The notes: generated from the sequence alone by a model not told the origin. Counted from the first letter of the stretch, positions 7,127 through 15,030 are shown. The stretch is 24,714 nt of DNA from Actinomycetota bacterium (GCA_009699615.1 WLNV01000002.1:1-24714), one strand, 5' to 3'. Numbers and translations are program-made.

Positions 7127-7786
7127 ATGAGTCTCGTTGCCGTACTGCCGGTCAAGCGGTTTCCTTCCGCCAAGGCGCGCCTTGCGGACGGCGGCCTCTC
7201 TTCGGCGCAACGACTCGCACTGGCGACCGGAATGCTCAGCGACGTACTTGCTGCGCTGCGTCGCTGTGATCTGGTCGATGACATCGTCGTCGTGACCAGC
7301 GAGCCGGGCGCCGAGGCGCTGGCCCGCGGCGCAGGTGCCCAGGTGGTCGCGGATGACCCAAGCGAAGGCCACAGCGAAGCTGCACAGCGAGGGATCGACT
7401 GGGCTGTCGCCGACGGCGCCTTCCACACGCTCCTGATTGCCGGTGACGTTCCCGCGGTCAACCCGGCCGAGATTGATTCACTGATCGGGTCACTCGCTGA
7501 AGACGAGGTCGTAATCATCCCCGACCGCCATGGCAACGGAACCAACGCACTGATCCTCACCCCCGCCGACGTGATCAGCCCATCATTCGGAGAGGGCAGC
7601 TGCGAACGGCACCAGCAGATTGCCGACGCCGCCGGCGCGTCATCGCGGATCGAACCCAACTTTGGAATCGGCCTCGACGTTGATACTGCCGACGACCTTG
7701 ACGCTCTTTACACAGCGCTTGAGGATCAAGAACCCAGTGTCGCGCCGTACACCCGTGCCGTGATCGGGCGGCTCGGCCCGCGGTGA
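7127..7786 (+). CDS. cofC: Phospholactate/PEP guanylyltransferase (CofC/FbiD)
   Basis: 219 residues. The N-terminal nucleotide-binding pattern LPVKRFPSAKARL (residues 7-19), AGDVPAVNP (acidic metal site) and the signature IIPDRHGNGTNALILTP are those of CofC/FbiD. It activates 2-phospholactate or, in the actinobacterial route, phosphoenolpyruvate with GTP, supplying CofD. Which substrate is used cannot be told from what I see. It lies 2 nt after cofD, and its TGA overlaps the GTG of cofE (GTGA), so coupling is tight. The last 20 or so residues (after DQEPSVAP) are poorly conserved in type. Confidence 0.93.
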   Translation: MSLVAVLPVKRFPSAKARLADGGLSSAQRLALATGMLSDVLAALRRCDLVDDIVVVTSEPGAEALARGAGAQVVADDPSEGHSEAAQRGIDWAVADGAFHTLLIAGDVPAVNPAEIDSLIGSLAEDEVVIIPDRHGNGTNALILTPADVISPSFGEGSCERHQQIADAAGASSRIEPNFGIGLDVDTADDLDALYTALEDQEPSVAPYTRAVIGRLGPR

Positions 7787-8523
7787 GCCGAATTGAACTG
7801 CTGACGGTTGAAGGACTGCCGGAGATAAGTCCGGGTGACGACCTGGCAGCGATGATCACTGCGGCGGCCGAGCAACCGATCGACGCCGGCGACCTGCTCG
7901 TCATTGCCCACAAGATCGTCTCCAAGGCCGAAGGATCAACCGTCGAGCTCGCCGACATTGAGCCCTCGCCGCGGGCGATTGAGATCGCCGAGCGGCAGCA
8001 GCGCGACCCGCGCCAAGTCGAAGTGATTCTCCAACAGAGCGCGTCGATCATTCGCGATAGCGGCGACCTGCTCGTATGCCGCACCCATCACGGCCTGATC
8101 TGTGCCAACGCCGGCGTCGACGCTTCAAACTCCGGCGCCGAAGGTCGGCTAGTCCTCCTGCCACGCGATCCTGATGCCAGCGCCCGCGCTCTCCGCGCCG
8201 CCCTGCCGGGCCACCCGGCGGTCTTGATCACCGATTCGTTTGGCCGCGCCTGGCGACTCGGACAGGTCGACGTGGCAATCGGACTGGCGGGGTTGACACC
8301 GCTTGAGGATTGGCGCGGACGCAAGGACAGCGAGGGCAGGCCTCTGAGCGCAACCTTGATCGCCGTGGCCGACCAGGCCGCCGCGGCGGCCGACCTTGCC
8401 CGCACGAAGGATGGCTCCTGCCCAGCGGTCGTCGTTCGCGGCCTCGACCGCTTGATCAGCGTCGATGACGGGCCCGGCGCGCAGGCGCTGCTCAGGCCGC
8501 CGTCAGAAGATCGCTTCCTCTAA
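7783..8523 (+). CDS. cofE: F420-0:gamma-glutamyl ligase (CofE), stand-alone
   Basis: 246 residues. The family blocks are DLLVIAHKIVSKAEGS, the middle CRTHHGLICANAGVDASN, the metal-binding stretch VLITDSFGRAWRLGQVDVAIG and LEDWRGRKDSEGRPL. The enzyme adds gamma-linked glutamates to F420-0 using GTP and divalent metal. In Mycobacterium the same activity is the N-terminal half of FbiB, which carries a C-terminal FMN domain that reduces dehydro-F420-0. That domain is absent here, so the protein resembles the archaeal stand-alone form. It is the last gene of the fno-cofD-cofC-cofE operon. Its stop (8521-8523) overlaps the greA stop on the other strand. Confidence 0.95.
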   Translation: MSRIELLTVEGLPEISPGDDLAAMITAAAEQPIDAGDLLVIAHKIVSKAEGSTVELADIEPSPRAIEIAERQQRDPRQVEVILQQSASIIRDSGDLLVCRTHHGLICANAGVDASNSGAEGRLVLLPRDPDASARALRAALPGHPAVLITDSFGRAWRLGQVDVAIGLAGLTPLEDWRGRKDSEGRPLSATLIAVADQAAAAADLARTKDGSCPAVVVRGLDRLISVDDGPGAQALLRPPSEDRFL

Positions 8524-9002
8524 CTGCCGAGCGAATCGACGCGCCATCGGCGTGCACCGCCAGGCGTTTCAACTTGGACCTCGTCCTTCGGAGCCGATCC
8601 CAACAGCGCCTGGGCGACCGGCGACTCGCTCGAAAGCTTCCCTGCCGCCGGCTTCGCTTCGGTTGGCCCAACGATCGTGAAGGTCTGCTGCTTGCCTGAC
8701 TCCAGGTCGGTGACCGTGACCGGCATTCCGAAGGCCACGACCTTTGCAGTGCTGTCGGCTTCTACGACGACGGCGCTGCGCAGCCGCTCGCGCAGGCGCA
8801 GGATCTTCGTCTCCATGTGCGACTGGTCGTCCTTTGCGATGTGGTACTCGGCGTTCTCCTTTAGGTCACCCTCTTCGCGCGCGGCCTGAATCCGCTTCGA
8901 GAGCGCGGCCCGCTTTGGTCCCTCGAGTTCGGCCAGTTCGGCCTCCAAGGCCTTCAGCCCTTCGGGCGTAATCGCCTGTTGGTCGTCGCCGAGTCCGGTC
9001 AT
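8520..9002 (-). CDS. greA: Transcription elongation factor GreA
   Basis: 160 residues, the usual Gre length. The N-terminal coiled-coil half carries the acidic tip GDLKENAEYHIAKDDQ (residues 45-60), with the Asp and Glu that position the metal for RNA cleavage in the RNA polymerase secondary channel. The C-terminal half is the FKBP-like domain (VVAFGMPVTVTDLESGK). It rescues backtracked polymerase. Its ATG overlaps the stop of fbiC (ATGA at 8999-9002), which is an odd place for a housekeeping factor: it should be co-translated with fbiC or rely on an internal promoter. It converges on cofE with stops overlapping by 2 nt. GreB or a Gre-like regulator is less likely. Confidence 0.92.
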   Translation of the reverse strand: MTGLGDDQQAITPEGLKALEAELAELEGPKRAALSKRIQAAREEGDLKENAEYHIAKDDQSHMETKILRLRERLRSAVVVEADSTAKVVAFGMPVTVTDLESGKQQTFTIVGPTEAKPAAGKLSSESPVAQALLGSAPKDEVQVETPGGARRWRVDSLGS

Positions 9003-11224
9003 GCCGTCACCGCCTCAATCTTCCCGCCGAGTGGATATTCGCTCTTCACGCCGTAGAGCGTCTCACGTTCGAAGGCCGGACGACCGGCGCGGTGCGCCGC
9101 GGCGATCAAATCCTCAGGCTCGAGGCGCACACCGTGGTAGCTGCCGGCAAGGCGACTGATGTTCTCCTCCATCAGCGTGCCACCAAGATCATTGACGCCC
9201 CATCGCAGCGCCTCGGTCGCCGTATCAAGACCCATTTTGACCCAGCTCGCCTGCAGGTTTGGAATCGTCTTGCCCAGCGCGAGGCGGAAGACGGCGGTGT
9301 GTTTGAGGTTCTCTTCACGGCTGATCTCTTCGATCCCGTGCGTGCGACCGAGCAGCGTGTGGAAGGGAATGAATGAGAGCGGCACAAACTCCGTGATCCC
9401 CCCCGTCCGCTGCTGCAGTTCGCGGATTACGCGCATATGTTCGGCAAGTTCCCACGGTTCCTCGATGTGGCCGAACATCACGGTGCTTGTTGAGCGGAGC
9501 CCGGCGCGGTGGCTCGCTTCGATGATCTCGACCCAGCGCGCCGCTGGCAGCTTGTTGGGGCTGATCCGCTGACGCACTCCGTCGTCAAGGACCTCGGCCG
9601 CCGTTCCCGGCGTTGAACCGAGGCCTGCTTCGGCGAGCTGCGCGAAGACCTCGGCCGCAGGCAGGCCCGAGATGTCACACATGTGGGCGATCTCCATCGG
9701 GCTGTAGGCGTGGAGGTGGAGCTGCGGCGCGGTCGCTTTAGCCAACCGAAGCCAACTGAGGTAGTCGTCGAGCTGCCAATCGGGGTGAATCCCAGACTGG
9801 ATGCAGAGCTCGCTGGCGCCGAATTCGACTGCCTCGTCAACTCGACGTACGAACTCCGCTTGATCAAGGTTGTAAGCCTCCGGCGAGCGGCGACTTTGAC
9901 CGAAGCCGCAGAATGCGCAGCCGACCGTGCAGACGTTTGAGATGTTGATGTTGCGATTTACGACGAAGCTGACCTTCTCGCCGACCAGCTCTGCCCGCAG
10001 CTCGTCAGCGGCGACGCGAATCTGCTCGATCGCTTCGGGCCGAGTCTCAGCGAACAGCGCCGTCAGCTCCTCCGCCCCGAGCGCTTCACCGGCGCGCCCC
10101 TTCTCGATTGCGGGGCCGACAAGGTCGGAGTTGATCGCAAACGGCGCCTCGCTGCGGCCGGACCCGCCGCGCGGAATGAAACTCCAGTACTTGGCGCGGA
10201 TCGTGTCGAGCACTGCCGGAGCGGTCCACTCTGTGCCGATGTAGCTGGAGTAGACGCAGAGCCTCTCGGTAAGCGCAACGCCATCCTCAAGCAGCCGCGC
10301 TCGGGCTTGATGCGGTGACGGGAACGGCTGCTCGGGAGAGATGTGGTCACCGTTGGCTGAGAGTCCGCCGAGGTCGGTCGCTCCGGCGGCAACGAGCTGC
10401 GGCCAGTGTTCTGAGAGGTTTGGCGGCACTTGAACGCCAACGCCGGGCAGGTTCTCGCGCGCGTAAACGATCAACTGCTCAAGCTGCTCAATCGTCACGC
10501 CGGTCGCCCAAGCCGGCAGCTCGGCTCCGCTCGGCTCGCCGATCCCGGTCTCCCAGAAACGCGTCGCAGCCGCGTCCGCCAGCTCGCCGACGTCCTCGCC
10601 GTAGTAGGAATCGTGCGGCACGAAGTTCTGGATGATCACCTCTTGGATGTGCCCGTGGCGAGAGTTGGCCTCAGCCAGCGCATCGAGCGCCTCAAGGCGA
10701 TCCTCGTGCGATTCGCCAATCCCAACGAGGATTCCGCTCGTGAACGGGATCTTCAGCTCGCCGGCCCACTCGATCATCTCCAGCCGCCGCGCAGGAGCCT
10801 TCGTCGGCGAACCTTGGTGGGCAATCAGATCATCGCGTGTCGATTCGAGCATCAAACCCTGCGATGCGGTGACGGCGCGGAGCCGGATCAGGTCGTCGCG
10901 CGGGACTACGCCAAGGTTGGTGTGCGGCAACAGCCCGCGCTCAAGCGCCCGCTCACAGGCCCATACGACGTAGGCCGTGAAATCCGCGTGGCCAAGCTCC
11001 GCGAGCTGCTCGGCAACGCCCTCGACAGCCTCCGGCCGCTCTCCAGTCAGGATCAGCAGCTCCTTCGAGTTGCGCCGGACCGCCTGTTCGATGAAGCGAT
11101 CGACCTCGTCCGGGGTGTGCAGATGGGGCTGATGCGTCTTGAAGGCGCAGTACTTGCAGTAGCACTGGCAGCTGCGTGAGAGCGAGAGCGTGAAGTTGCG
11201 GGAGAAGGTGACGCGACGACGCAT
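8999..11224 (-). CDS. fbiC: FO synthase, fused CofG/CofH (FbiC)
   Basis: 741 residues, a fusion of two radical SAM enzymes as in actinobacterial FbiC. The N-terminal half is CofG-like, with its Cx3Cx2C cluster at C19, C23 and C26. The C-terminal half is CofH-like, with C432, C436 and C439 (CTVGCAFC). Together they build the deazaflavin FO from tyrosine and the ribityl-diaminouracil intermediate of riboflavin synthesis. The CofH half also shows GAxELCIQSGIHP and the HxHAYSPMEI block. TAGACT at 11234-11239 lies 9 nt before the ATG and begins with the stop codon of the gene upstream, so a leaderless internal promoter is possible. greA follows with ATGA overlap. It supplies the FO used by the operon at 5536-8523. 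Confidence 0.96.
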   Translation of the reverse strand: MRRRVTFSRNFTLSLSRSCQCYCKYCAFKTHQPHLHTPDEVDRFIEQAVRRNSKELLILTGERPEAVEGVAEQLAELGHADFTAYVVWACERALERGLLPHTNLGVVPRDDLIRLRAVTASQGLMLESTRDDLIAHQGSPTKAPARRLEMIEWAGELKIPFTSGILVGIGESHEDRLEALDALAEANSRHGHIQEVIIQNFVPHDSYYGEDVGELADAAATRFWETGIGEPSGAELPAWATGVTIEQLEQLIVYARENLPGVGVQVPPNLSEHWPQLVAAGATDLGGLSANGDHISPEQPFPSPHQARARLLEDGVALTERLCVYSSYIGTEWTAPAVLDTIRAKYWSFIPRGGSGRSEAPFAINSDLVGPAIEKGRAGEALGAEELTALFAETRPEAIEQIRVAADELRAELVGEKVSFVVNRNINISNVCTVGCAFCGFGQSRRSPEAYNLDQAEFVRRVDEAVEFGASELCIQSGIHPDWQLDDYLSWLRLAKATAPQLHLHAYSPMEIAHMCDISGLPAAEVFAQLAEAGLGSTPGTAAEVLDDGVRQRISPNKLPAARWVEIIEASHRAGLRSTSTVMFGHIEEPWELAEHMRVIRELQQRTGGITEFVPLSFIPFHTLLGRTHGIEEISREENLKHTAVFRLALGKTIPNLQASWVKMGLDTATEALRWGVNDLGGTLMEENISRLAGSYHGVRLEPEDLIAAAHRAGRPAFERETLYGVKSEYPLGGKIEAVTA

Positions 11225-11233
11225 TGCTTCGCA

Positions 11234-11239
11234 AGTCTA
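11234..11239 (-). promoter_or_regulatory. Candidate -10 box for fbiC
   Basis: Minus-strand TAGACT, 9 nt before the fbiC ATG. Its first three bases are the stop codon of the preceding gene. No -35 is evident. Confidence 0.35.
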
Positions 11240-11599
11240 TGCGCCGGCGAGCAGCTTCGCTGCGAGCTCGGCGCCCTCACGGTTGATCCGCGAGCGCGGC
11301 ACAACAAGGTCGAACCCAGCCTCCGTGGCGGCCGCTTTGACCTCCGGTTCAACGTGGCTGTAGAAACCAAGTGTGCGCAGCGACGCGAGCTCACCGGCCT
11401 TCCCCATCTCAGCAACCATCGCGACGCCACCGAAGTCGGCATCGGTCAGATCGACAACGAGCAGATCTGCATCGGCGGCAGCGGCGCGCGCCGTTTGCAG
11501 ATCGGCGATCAGGCTGCACTCGAAGCCGGCGCCGCTCAGCGCCGATTCCAACTTCGAACCGAACAGCAGATCGGGAACGGCGGCTACGACCTTCGCCAT
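11237..11599 (-). CDS. CheY-like receiver-fold protein with degenerate active site
   Basis: 120 residues, a single domain with the alternating strand/helix pattern of response-regulator receivers. The likely phospho-acceptor is D50 in DADLLVVDL. One acidic residue, D10, stands at the first loop (AAVPDLLF) where a pair is usual, and S81 (GFYSH) sits at the switch Thr/Ser position. The invariant lysine of the last loop seems replaced: the text reads VVPRSRIN, with R102. Phosphorylation is therefore doubtful and the protein may be a binding module. It is 2 nt downstream of the unknown gene at 11602-11964 and 12 nt before fbiC, so it is probably in their transcript. No histidine kinase is nearby. 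Confidence 0.6.
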   Translation of the reverse strand: MAKVVAAVPDLLFGSKLESALSGAGFECSLIADLQTARAAAADADLLVVDLTDADFGGVAMVAEMGKAGELASLRTLGFYSHVEPEVKAAATEAGFDLVVPRSRINREGAELAAKLLAGA

Positions 11600-11601
11600 C
11601 T

Positions 11602-11964
11602 CTACTGGTTGTGAATGCGGCGGAAATCTTCGCGCACGCTCTCCGGCCGCCCCCAGGAGTCGAATACCGGCGCGCGGCCGGAACGGACGCTACGGACGAC
11701 GAACTCGCCATCGATCCCGGCCTCGTCCAGGAACAGCAGCGAGCGGTGAACGGCCTGCGGCGCTGCGGCGTGGCCGAAGCGGTGCGCGCAGAGCAGCTTC
11801 CAGTGCCAGTCGTTATGCGAGTACGGCTGTGCATTGCAGACGACCAGGAAGGTTGCCGCTTCGACATAACGCGACTCATCGAAGATCCGCAGGTCGAGGT
11901 CGAGGTCCGACCAGTCGTCGGGCAATGAATCGAGAACCTCTTGGAATGAAGCGGCGAGTCCCAT
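11602..11964 (-). CDS. Conserved-looking hypothetical protein, His-rich centre
   Basis: 120 residues, not assigned to a named family. It begins with an acidic stretch (DDWSDLDLDLRIFDE) and has a central His/Trp-rich block: H50, W53, H54, W55, H61, H65 and H73. The segment AHRFGHA has the spacing of the zinc motif HExxH, but with Arg in place of the catalytic Glu. A C-terminal WGRPESVREDFRRI follows. It is soluble, with no signal or membrane span. Minus-strand TAACCT (11975-11980) lies 10 nt before the ATG. It heads the run that continues into the receiver-like gene, fbiC and greA, all with gaps of 12 nt or less or overlaps. The function is unknown. Confidence 0.6.
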   Translation of the reverse strand: MGLAASFQEVLDSLPDDWSDLDLDLRIFDESRYVEAATFLVVCNAQPYSHNDWHWKLLCAHRFGHAAAPQAVHRSLLFLDEAGIDGEFVVRSVRSGRAPVFDSWGRPESVREDFRRIHNQ

Positions 11965-12001
11965 TACGCCCTGCAGGTTACCCGGCCGCGCAGCCGCGGC
12001 G

Positions 12002-13321
12002 CTAGCCGATTGTGATCTGAACTAGAAGAAAGAGGTTCAGTGCGATGATCAACGCGGCCACGAGCGAAGCCGCAAGCGTCGTCACGCGCCGGTTTACGAG
12101 CGCGCCCATGACGTCGGCTCGGCGCGTGAGCAGCACCAGCGGCACAAGCGCGAACGGGATCCCGAAAGAAAGCACGACCTGACTGATAACCAGGGCATCC
12201 GTTGGGTTTACGCCGATTGCCAGCACAATCAGCGCAGGAGCCATCGTGATCGAGCGACGCAGCGCGAGCGGAATCGTTCGGTTAATGAATCCCTGCATCA
12301 CGACCTGACCGGCGTAGGTACCAACGCTCGAGCTCGCAAAGCCGGAAGCCAGTAGCGCTAGCGCGAAGGCCAGCGCAGCGTCGCCGCCGACGAGCTGATC
12401 AAAGCCGTTGTAGGCGCCCTCAATCGTTGCCGTGCCGCCGAGAGGCCCCTCGAAGAAGAGTGAGGCGGCGACAACCAGCATCAGCAGGTTGACCACCCCG
12501 GCCAGGCCCATCGCGACCGTTACATCGACGCGCTGGAACCGCAGCAGTTGCCTGCGCTCATCGTCATCGCGCGGCTTAATGCGCCCCTGGGTTAGTGCTG
12601 AGTGGAGATAGATGACGTGCGGCATCACCGTCGCGCCGAGGATTGCCGCTGCCAACAGCACGCTGTTCGATCCGTCAAACGAGGGCACCAACCCCGCTGC
12701 CGCAGCGCCCGGGTCGAAGCCGATCTTCAGCGTGTTGTAGAGGAAACCGAGCAGGATTATTAGGAGGAAGAATGAGATCGCTACCTCGAAGCGGCGATAG
12801 CCGCGCTGCTGCAGTGAGAGGACCGCAAACGACGCGACAGCCGTGATCAAACCGGCTGCGAACAACGGGACGCCGAAGAGCAGGTTCAGTGCCAGCGCCG
12901 CACCAACGAACTCGGCCAGATCGGTCGCCATCGCAACGACCTCGGCCTGCAGCCAGAGCCCCCTGACGACCGGCGGCCGGAAGTGCTCGCGGCAGAGTTC
13001 AGGAAGATTGCGGCCTGTCGCAATGCCGATCTTTGCTGACAGGTTCTGAATCAGCATCGCCATCAGGTTGGCGCTGACGAGCACCCAGACCAGCAGGTAG
13101 CCGAAGGTTGACCCGGCGCTGATGTTGGTCGCGAAGTTTCCAGGGTCGATGTAGGCAATGCAGGCAACGAAGGCCGGGCCCAGCAGCGCCAACATCGTCC
13201 GCATCCGCCCGCGACTGCGCAGTCGCTCGAGGTCACTCAGGTCAAGCTGCACCGCAGTCTCGGCGTCGACGCCGGCCGGGATTGCGTCAGCGCCGAGTTC
13301 CTCTCGAAGCGGCGCCGTCAC
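12002..13321 (-). CDS. mntH: NRAMP-family Mn(II)/Fe(II) transporter (MntH)
   Basis: 439 residues with about 11 hydrophobic spans. The metal-binding motifs are present: D59-P-G-N62 in the first helix (YIDPGNFATN) and M233-P-H in the sixth (ATVMPHVIYLHSALTQ). These are the Asp, Asn and Met ligands and the His of MntH proteins. A polar N-terminal extension of about 40 residues precedes the first span. It imports manganese, and possibly ferrous iron, with protons. The GTG start overlaps the stop of the regulator gene (13318-13321), so it is co-translated with MntR and should share its promoter and metal-dependent repression. Confidence 0.95.
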   Translation of the reverse strand: MTAPLREELGADAIPAGVDAETAVQLDLSDLERLRSRGRMRTMLALLGPAFVACIAYIDPGNFATNISAGSTFGYLLVWVLVSANLMAMLIQNLSAKIGIATGRNLPELCREHFRPPVVRGLWLQAEVVAMATDLAEFVGAALALNLLFGVPLFAAGLITAVASFAVLSLQQRGYRRFEVAISFFLLIILLGFLYNTLKIGFDPGAAAAGLVPSFDGSNSVLLAAAILGATVMPHVIYLHSALTQGRIKPRDDDERRQLLRFQRVDVTVAMGLAGVVNLLMLVVAASLFFEGPLGGTATIEGAYNGFDQLVGGDAALAFALALLASGFASSSVGTYAGQVVMQGFINRTIPLALRRSITMAPALIVLAIGVNPTDALVISQVVLSFGIPFALVPLVLLTRRADVMGALVNRRVTTLAASLVAALIIALNLFLLVQITIG

Positions 13322-13992
13322 TTCGCCGCCTCTATCCGCATCGCCCGTCCAAGCGCCACCCCAAGCGGGTGCTCTTGGCCACCGAAACCGACTATCAGCG
13401 GGCCTTCGAACGGCTCGCGGCGCAACAGCTCAAGCATCTCTCCCGGGGCCAGCCCCAACCCAGTGAGGTATCGCAGCATCTCGGGATCGGCGTCGGAGAC
13501 GCGCACGAAGCGACCGCCTTCCCCCGGCTGGAGTTGATCAAGCGAGACGGTTGGCCTCTCATCAAGCGTCAAGTCGGCGGCCGGGATCGGGTCGCCATGA
13601 GGGTCGTGCGTCGGGTCTCCAAGACGGGCGGCAATCACCGCCTCAAGCTCCTCCGAGATGTGATGCTCCAGCACCTCCGCCTCGTCGTGAACCCTGTCCC
13701 AGGGAACGCCAAGGTCAGCCAACAGCAGCTCGATCAGGCGGTGGTGCCGGATCACTTCGAGCGCGACTGCACGGCCTGCATCGGTCAGTTCTACGCCCTT
13801 GTAGGGCTCGTGCTCGGCAAGCCCGATCTCGCCAAAGCGGCGCACCATCCCCGAAGCCGACGCGGCGCTTACGCCGAGCCGCTCGGCCAGAGCGGTCGTT
13901 GTTACCGGTCCTTCGGCCTGTTCCTGCAGCGTGTAGATCGCTTTCGCGTAGTCCTCAACAGCGGGGCTGTGGCGTTCATGCATCCGCTCCAT
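13318..13992 (-). CDS. mntR: DtxR/MntR-family metal-dependent repressor
   Basis: 224 residues in three parts: a winged helix at about 10-75 (TTTALAERLGVSAASASGMVRRF is the recognition region), a metal-binding dimerisation domain at about 76-130, and a C-terminal SH3-like (FeoA) domain from about 150. The ligands match Bacillus MntR rather than IdeR: D14 for D8, H84 for H77, and E106, E109 and H110 for E99, E102 and H103. IdeR has Met10 and Cys102 at the two selective places. I therefore infer manganese sensing. The gene is first in an operon with mntH (GTGA overlap). A candidate operator lies over its own -10 box. It would repress both genes when metal is plentiful. Confidence 0.93.
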   Translation of the reverse strand: MERMHERHSPAVEDYAKAIYTLQEQAEGPVTTTALAERLGVSAASASGMVRRFGEIGLAEHEPYKGVELTDAGRAVALEVIRHHRLIELLLADLGVPWDRVHDEAEVLEHHISEELEAVIAARLGDPTHDPHGDPIPAADLTLDERPTVSLDQLQPGEGGRFVRVSDADPEMLRYLTGLGLAPGEMLELLRREPFEGPLIVGFGGQEHPLGVALGRAMRIEAAK

Positions 13993-13998
13993 CGCCAG

Positions 13999-14027
13999 AT
14001 TATGCCACGCCTAACATTTATGATCAA
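13999..14027 (-). promoter_or_regulatory. mntRH promoter with overlapping candidate MntR operator
   Basis: On the minus strand, TTGATC (14027-14022), a 17-nt spacer and CATAAT (14004-13999) lead to the mntR ATG 6 nt later. An imperfect inverted repeat at 14000-14014 (plus strand TTATGC-CAC-GCCTAA, 5 of 6 pairs) covers the -10 and adjacent spacer. The GCCTAA/TTAGGC half resembles DtxR-family half-sites, consistent with autoregulation. Binding is inferred. Confidence 0.5.
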
Positions 14028-14061
14028 GCCAGCTAATTAAGACCGCGCAAGGCGCTGCGCC

Positions 14062-14067
14062 TATCCT
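14062..14067 (+). promoter_or_regulatory. Candidate -10 box for ygfZ
   Basis: TATCCT ends 9 nt before the ATG at 14077, with no Shine-Dalgarno between. A weak TTAAGA lies upstream at 14037-14042 with a long 19-nt spacer. Confidence 0.4.
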
Positions 14068-14076
14068 CGAACGACG

Positions 14077-15030
14077 ATGCCCGACGCCTCACCATCCGCT
14101 GCCGAGATCACCGCGCTGCGCAGCGGCGCGGCGCTGATTGACCGCTCGGGCCGCGGCCGGCTCGCGCTCACCGGCCCACAGGCCAAGGAAGCGCTCAGCG
14201 CAGTTGTCACGAACGAGATCGAAGCGCTCACCCCTGGGCGTGGCTGCCTTGCAGCCTGCTGTACGTCGAAGGGCCGGATGCTTGGTGACTTGCGCGTGCT
14301 CGAGACCGATGACGAGTTGTTGGTTGACATGGAACGCTGCGCGCTGCAGGCGATCTTCGATGCCGTCCGCCACGGCCTCGTCGGCTACGACGCCGAGCTT
14401 CACAAGCGGACACTTGAAACCAGCCTCTTCTCGCTTATTGGGCCGCAGTCGCGCGCGATTCTCGGCGACGAGAAGCTCGGCGCGCACGAGGATGACAACG
14501 CCGCAACCGATCTCGGCGGCTGGCCGGTTCTCCTGATCGCAACCGATCTGGGCGTTGACGTTCTCTGCGCTGCCGACGCCGCCGAAGCGGTGCGAGTCGC
14601 CCTGCTCGAGCAGGGCGCAGTCGCCGCCGGTGAGCCGCTCGCCGAACTGGCCCGCATCGAAAGCGGCCGACCCCGCTACGGCGTCGACTTGGACGAGACC
14701 GTCATCCCTCAGGAGGCGGGACTCAACGAACGCGCCGTCAGCTTCACGAAGGGCTGTTATGTCGGCCAGGAGACGATCGCCAGGCTGCACTATCGCGGCC
14801 GCCCCAACCGCAGGCTCTGCTCGTTGCGGCTGAGCGGCGAAGCTGAGCTTGGTGATGCGCTCAGCAACGGCGAGCGCGAGGTGGGAACGTTGACGAGCAT
14901 CGCCCACTCACCCGAAAACGGGCCGATCGGGTTGGCTCTGATTCGCCGCGAGGCTGAAGACGGAACAACACTTCAAGTCGGCGACGGCGCAGTCGAAGCG
15001 AAGCTTTTTCCCGCTGCCAGCGGGCATTAG
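14077..15030 (+). CDS. ygfZ: Folate-binding YgfZ/GcvT-like protein
   Basis: 317 residues. The family signature K-G-C-Y-x-G-Q-E is at 225-232 (FTKGCYVGQETIARLHYRG), with the conserved cysteine C227. The N-terminal part has the GcvT-like block RGRLALTGPQAKEALSAVVTN, and CCTSKGRMLGDLRVL also fits. YgfZ proteins bind tetrahydrofolate and help maintain Fe-S enzymes. That fits a region rich in Fe-S proteins (FbiC, ferredoxin), though the link is only inference. It is divergent from mntR across 84 nt. The ATG lies 9 nt after TATCCT, suggesting a leaderless message. Aminomethyltransferase GcvT itself is unlikely because it is longer and lacks the KGCYxGQE motif. Confidence 0.88.
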   Translation: MPDASPSAAEITALRSGAALIDRSGRGRLALTGPQAKEALSAVVTNEIEALTPGRGCLAACCTSKGRMLGDLRVLETDDELLVDMERCALQAIFDAVRHGLVGYDAELHKRTLETSLFSLIGPQSRAILGDEKLGAHEDDNAATDLGGWPVLLIATDLGVDVLCAADAAEAVRVALLEQGAVAAGEPLAELARIESGRPRYGVDLDETVIPQEAGLNERAVSFTKGCYVGQETIARLHYRGRPNRRLCSLRLSGEAELGDALSNGEREVGTLTSIAHSPENGPIGLALIRREAEDGTTLQVGDGAVEAKLFPAASGH

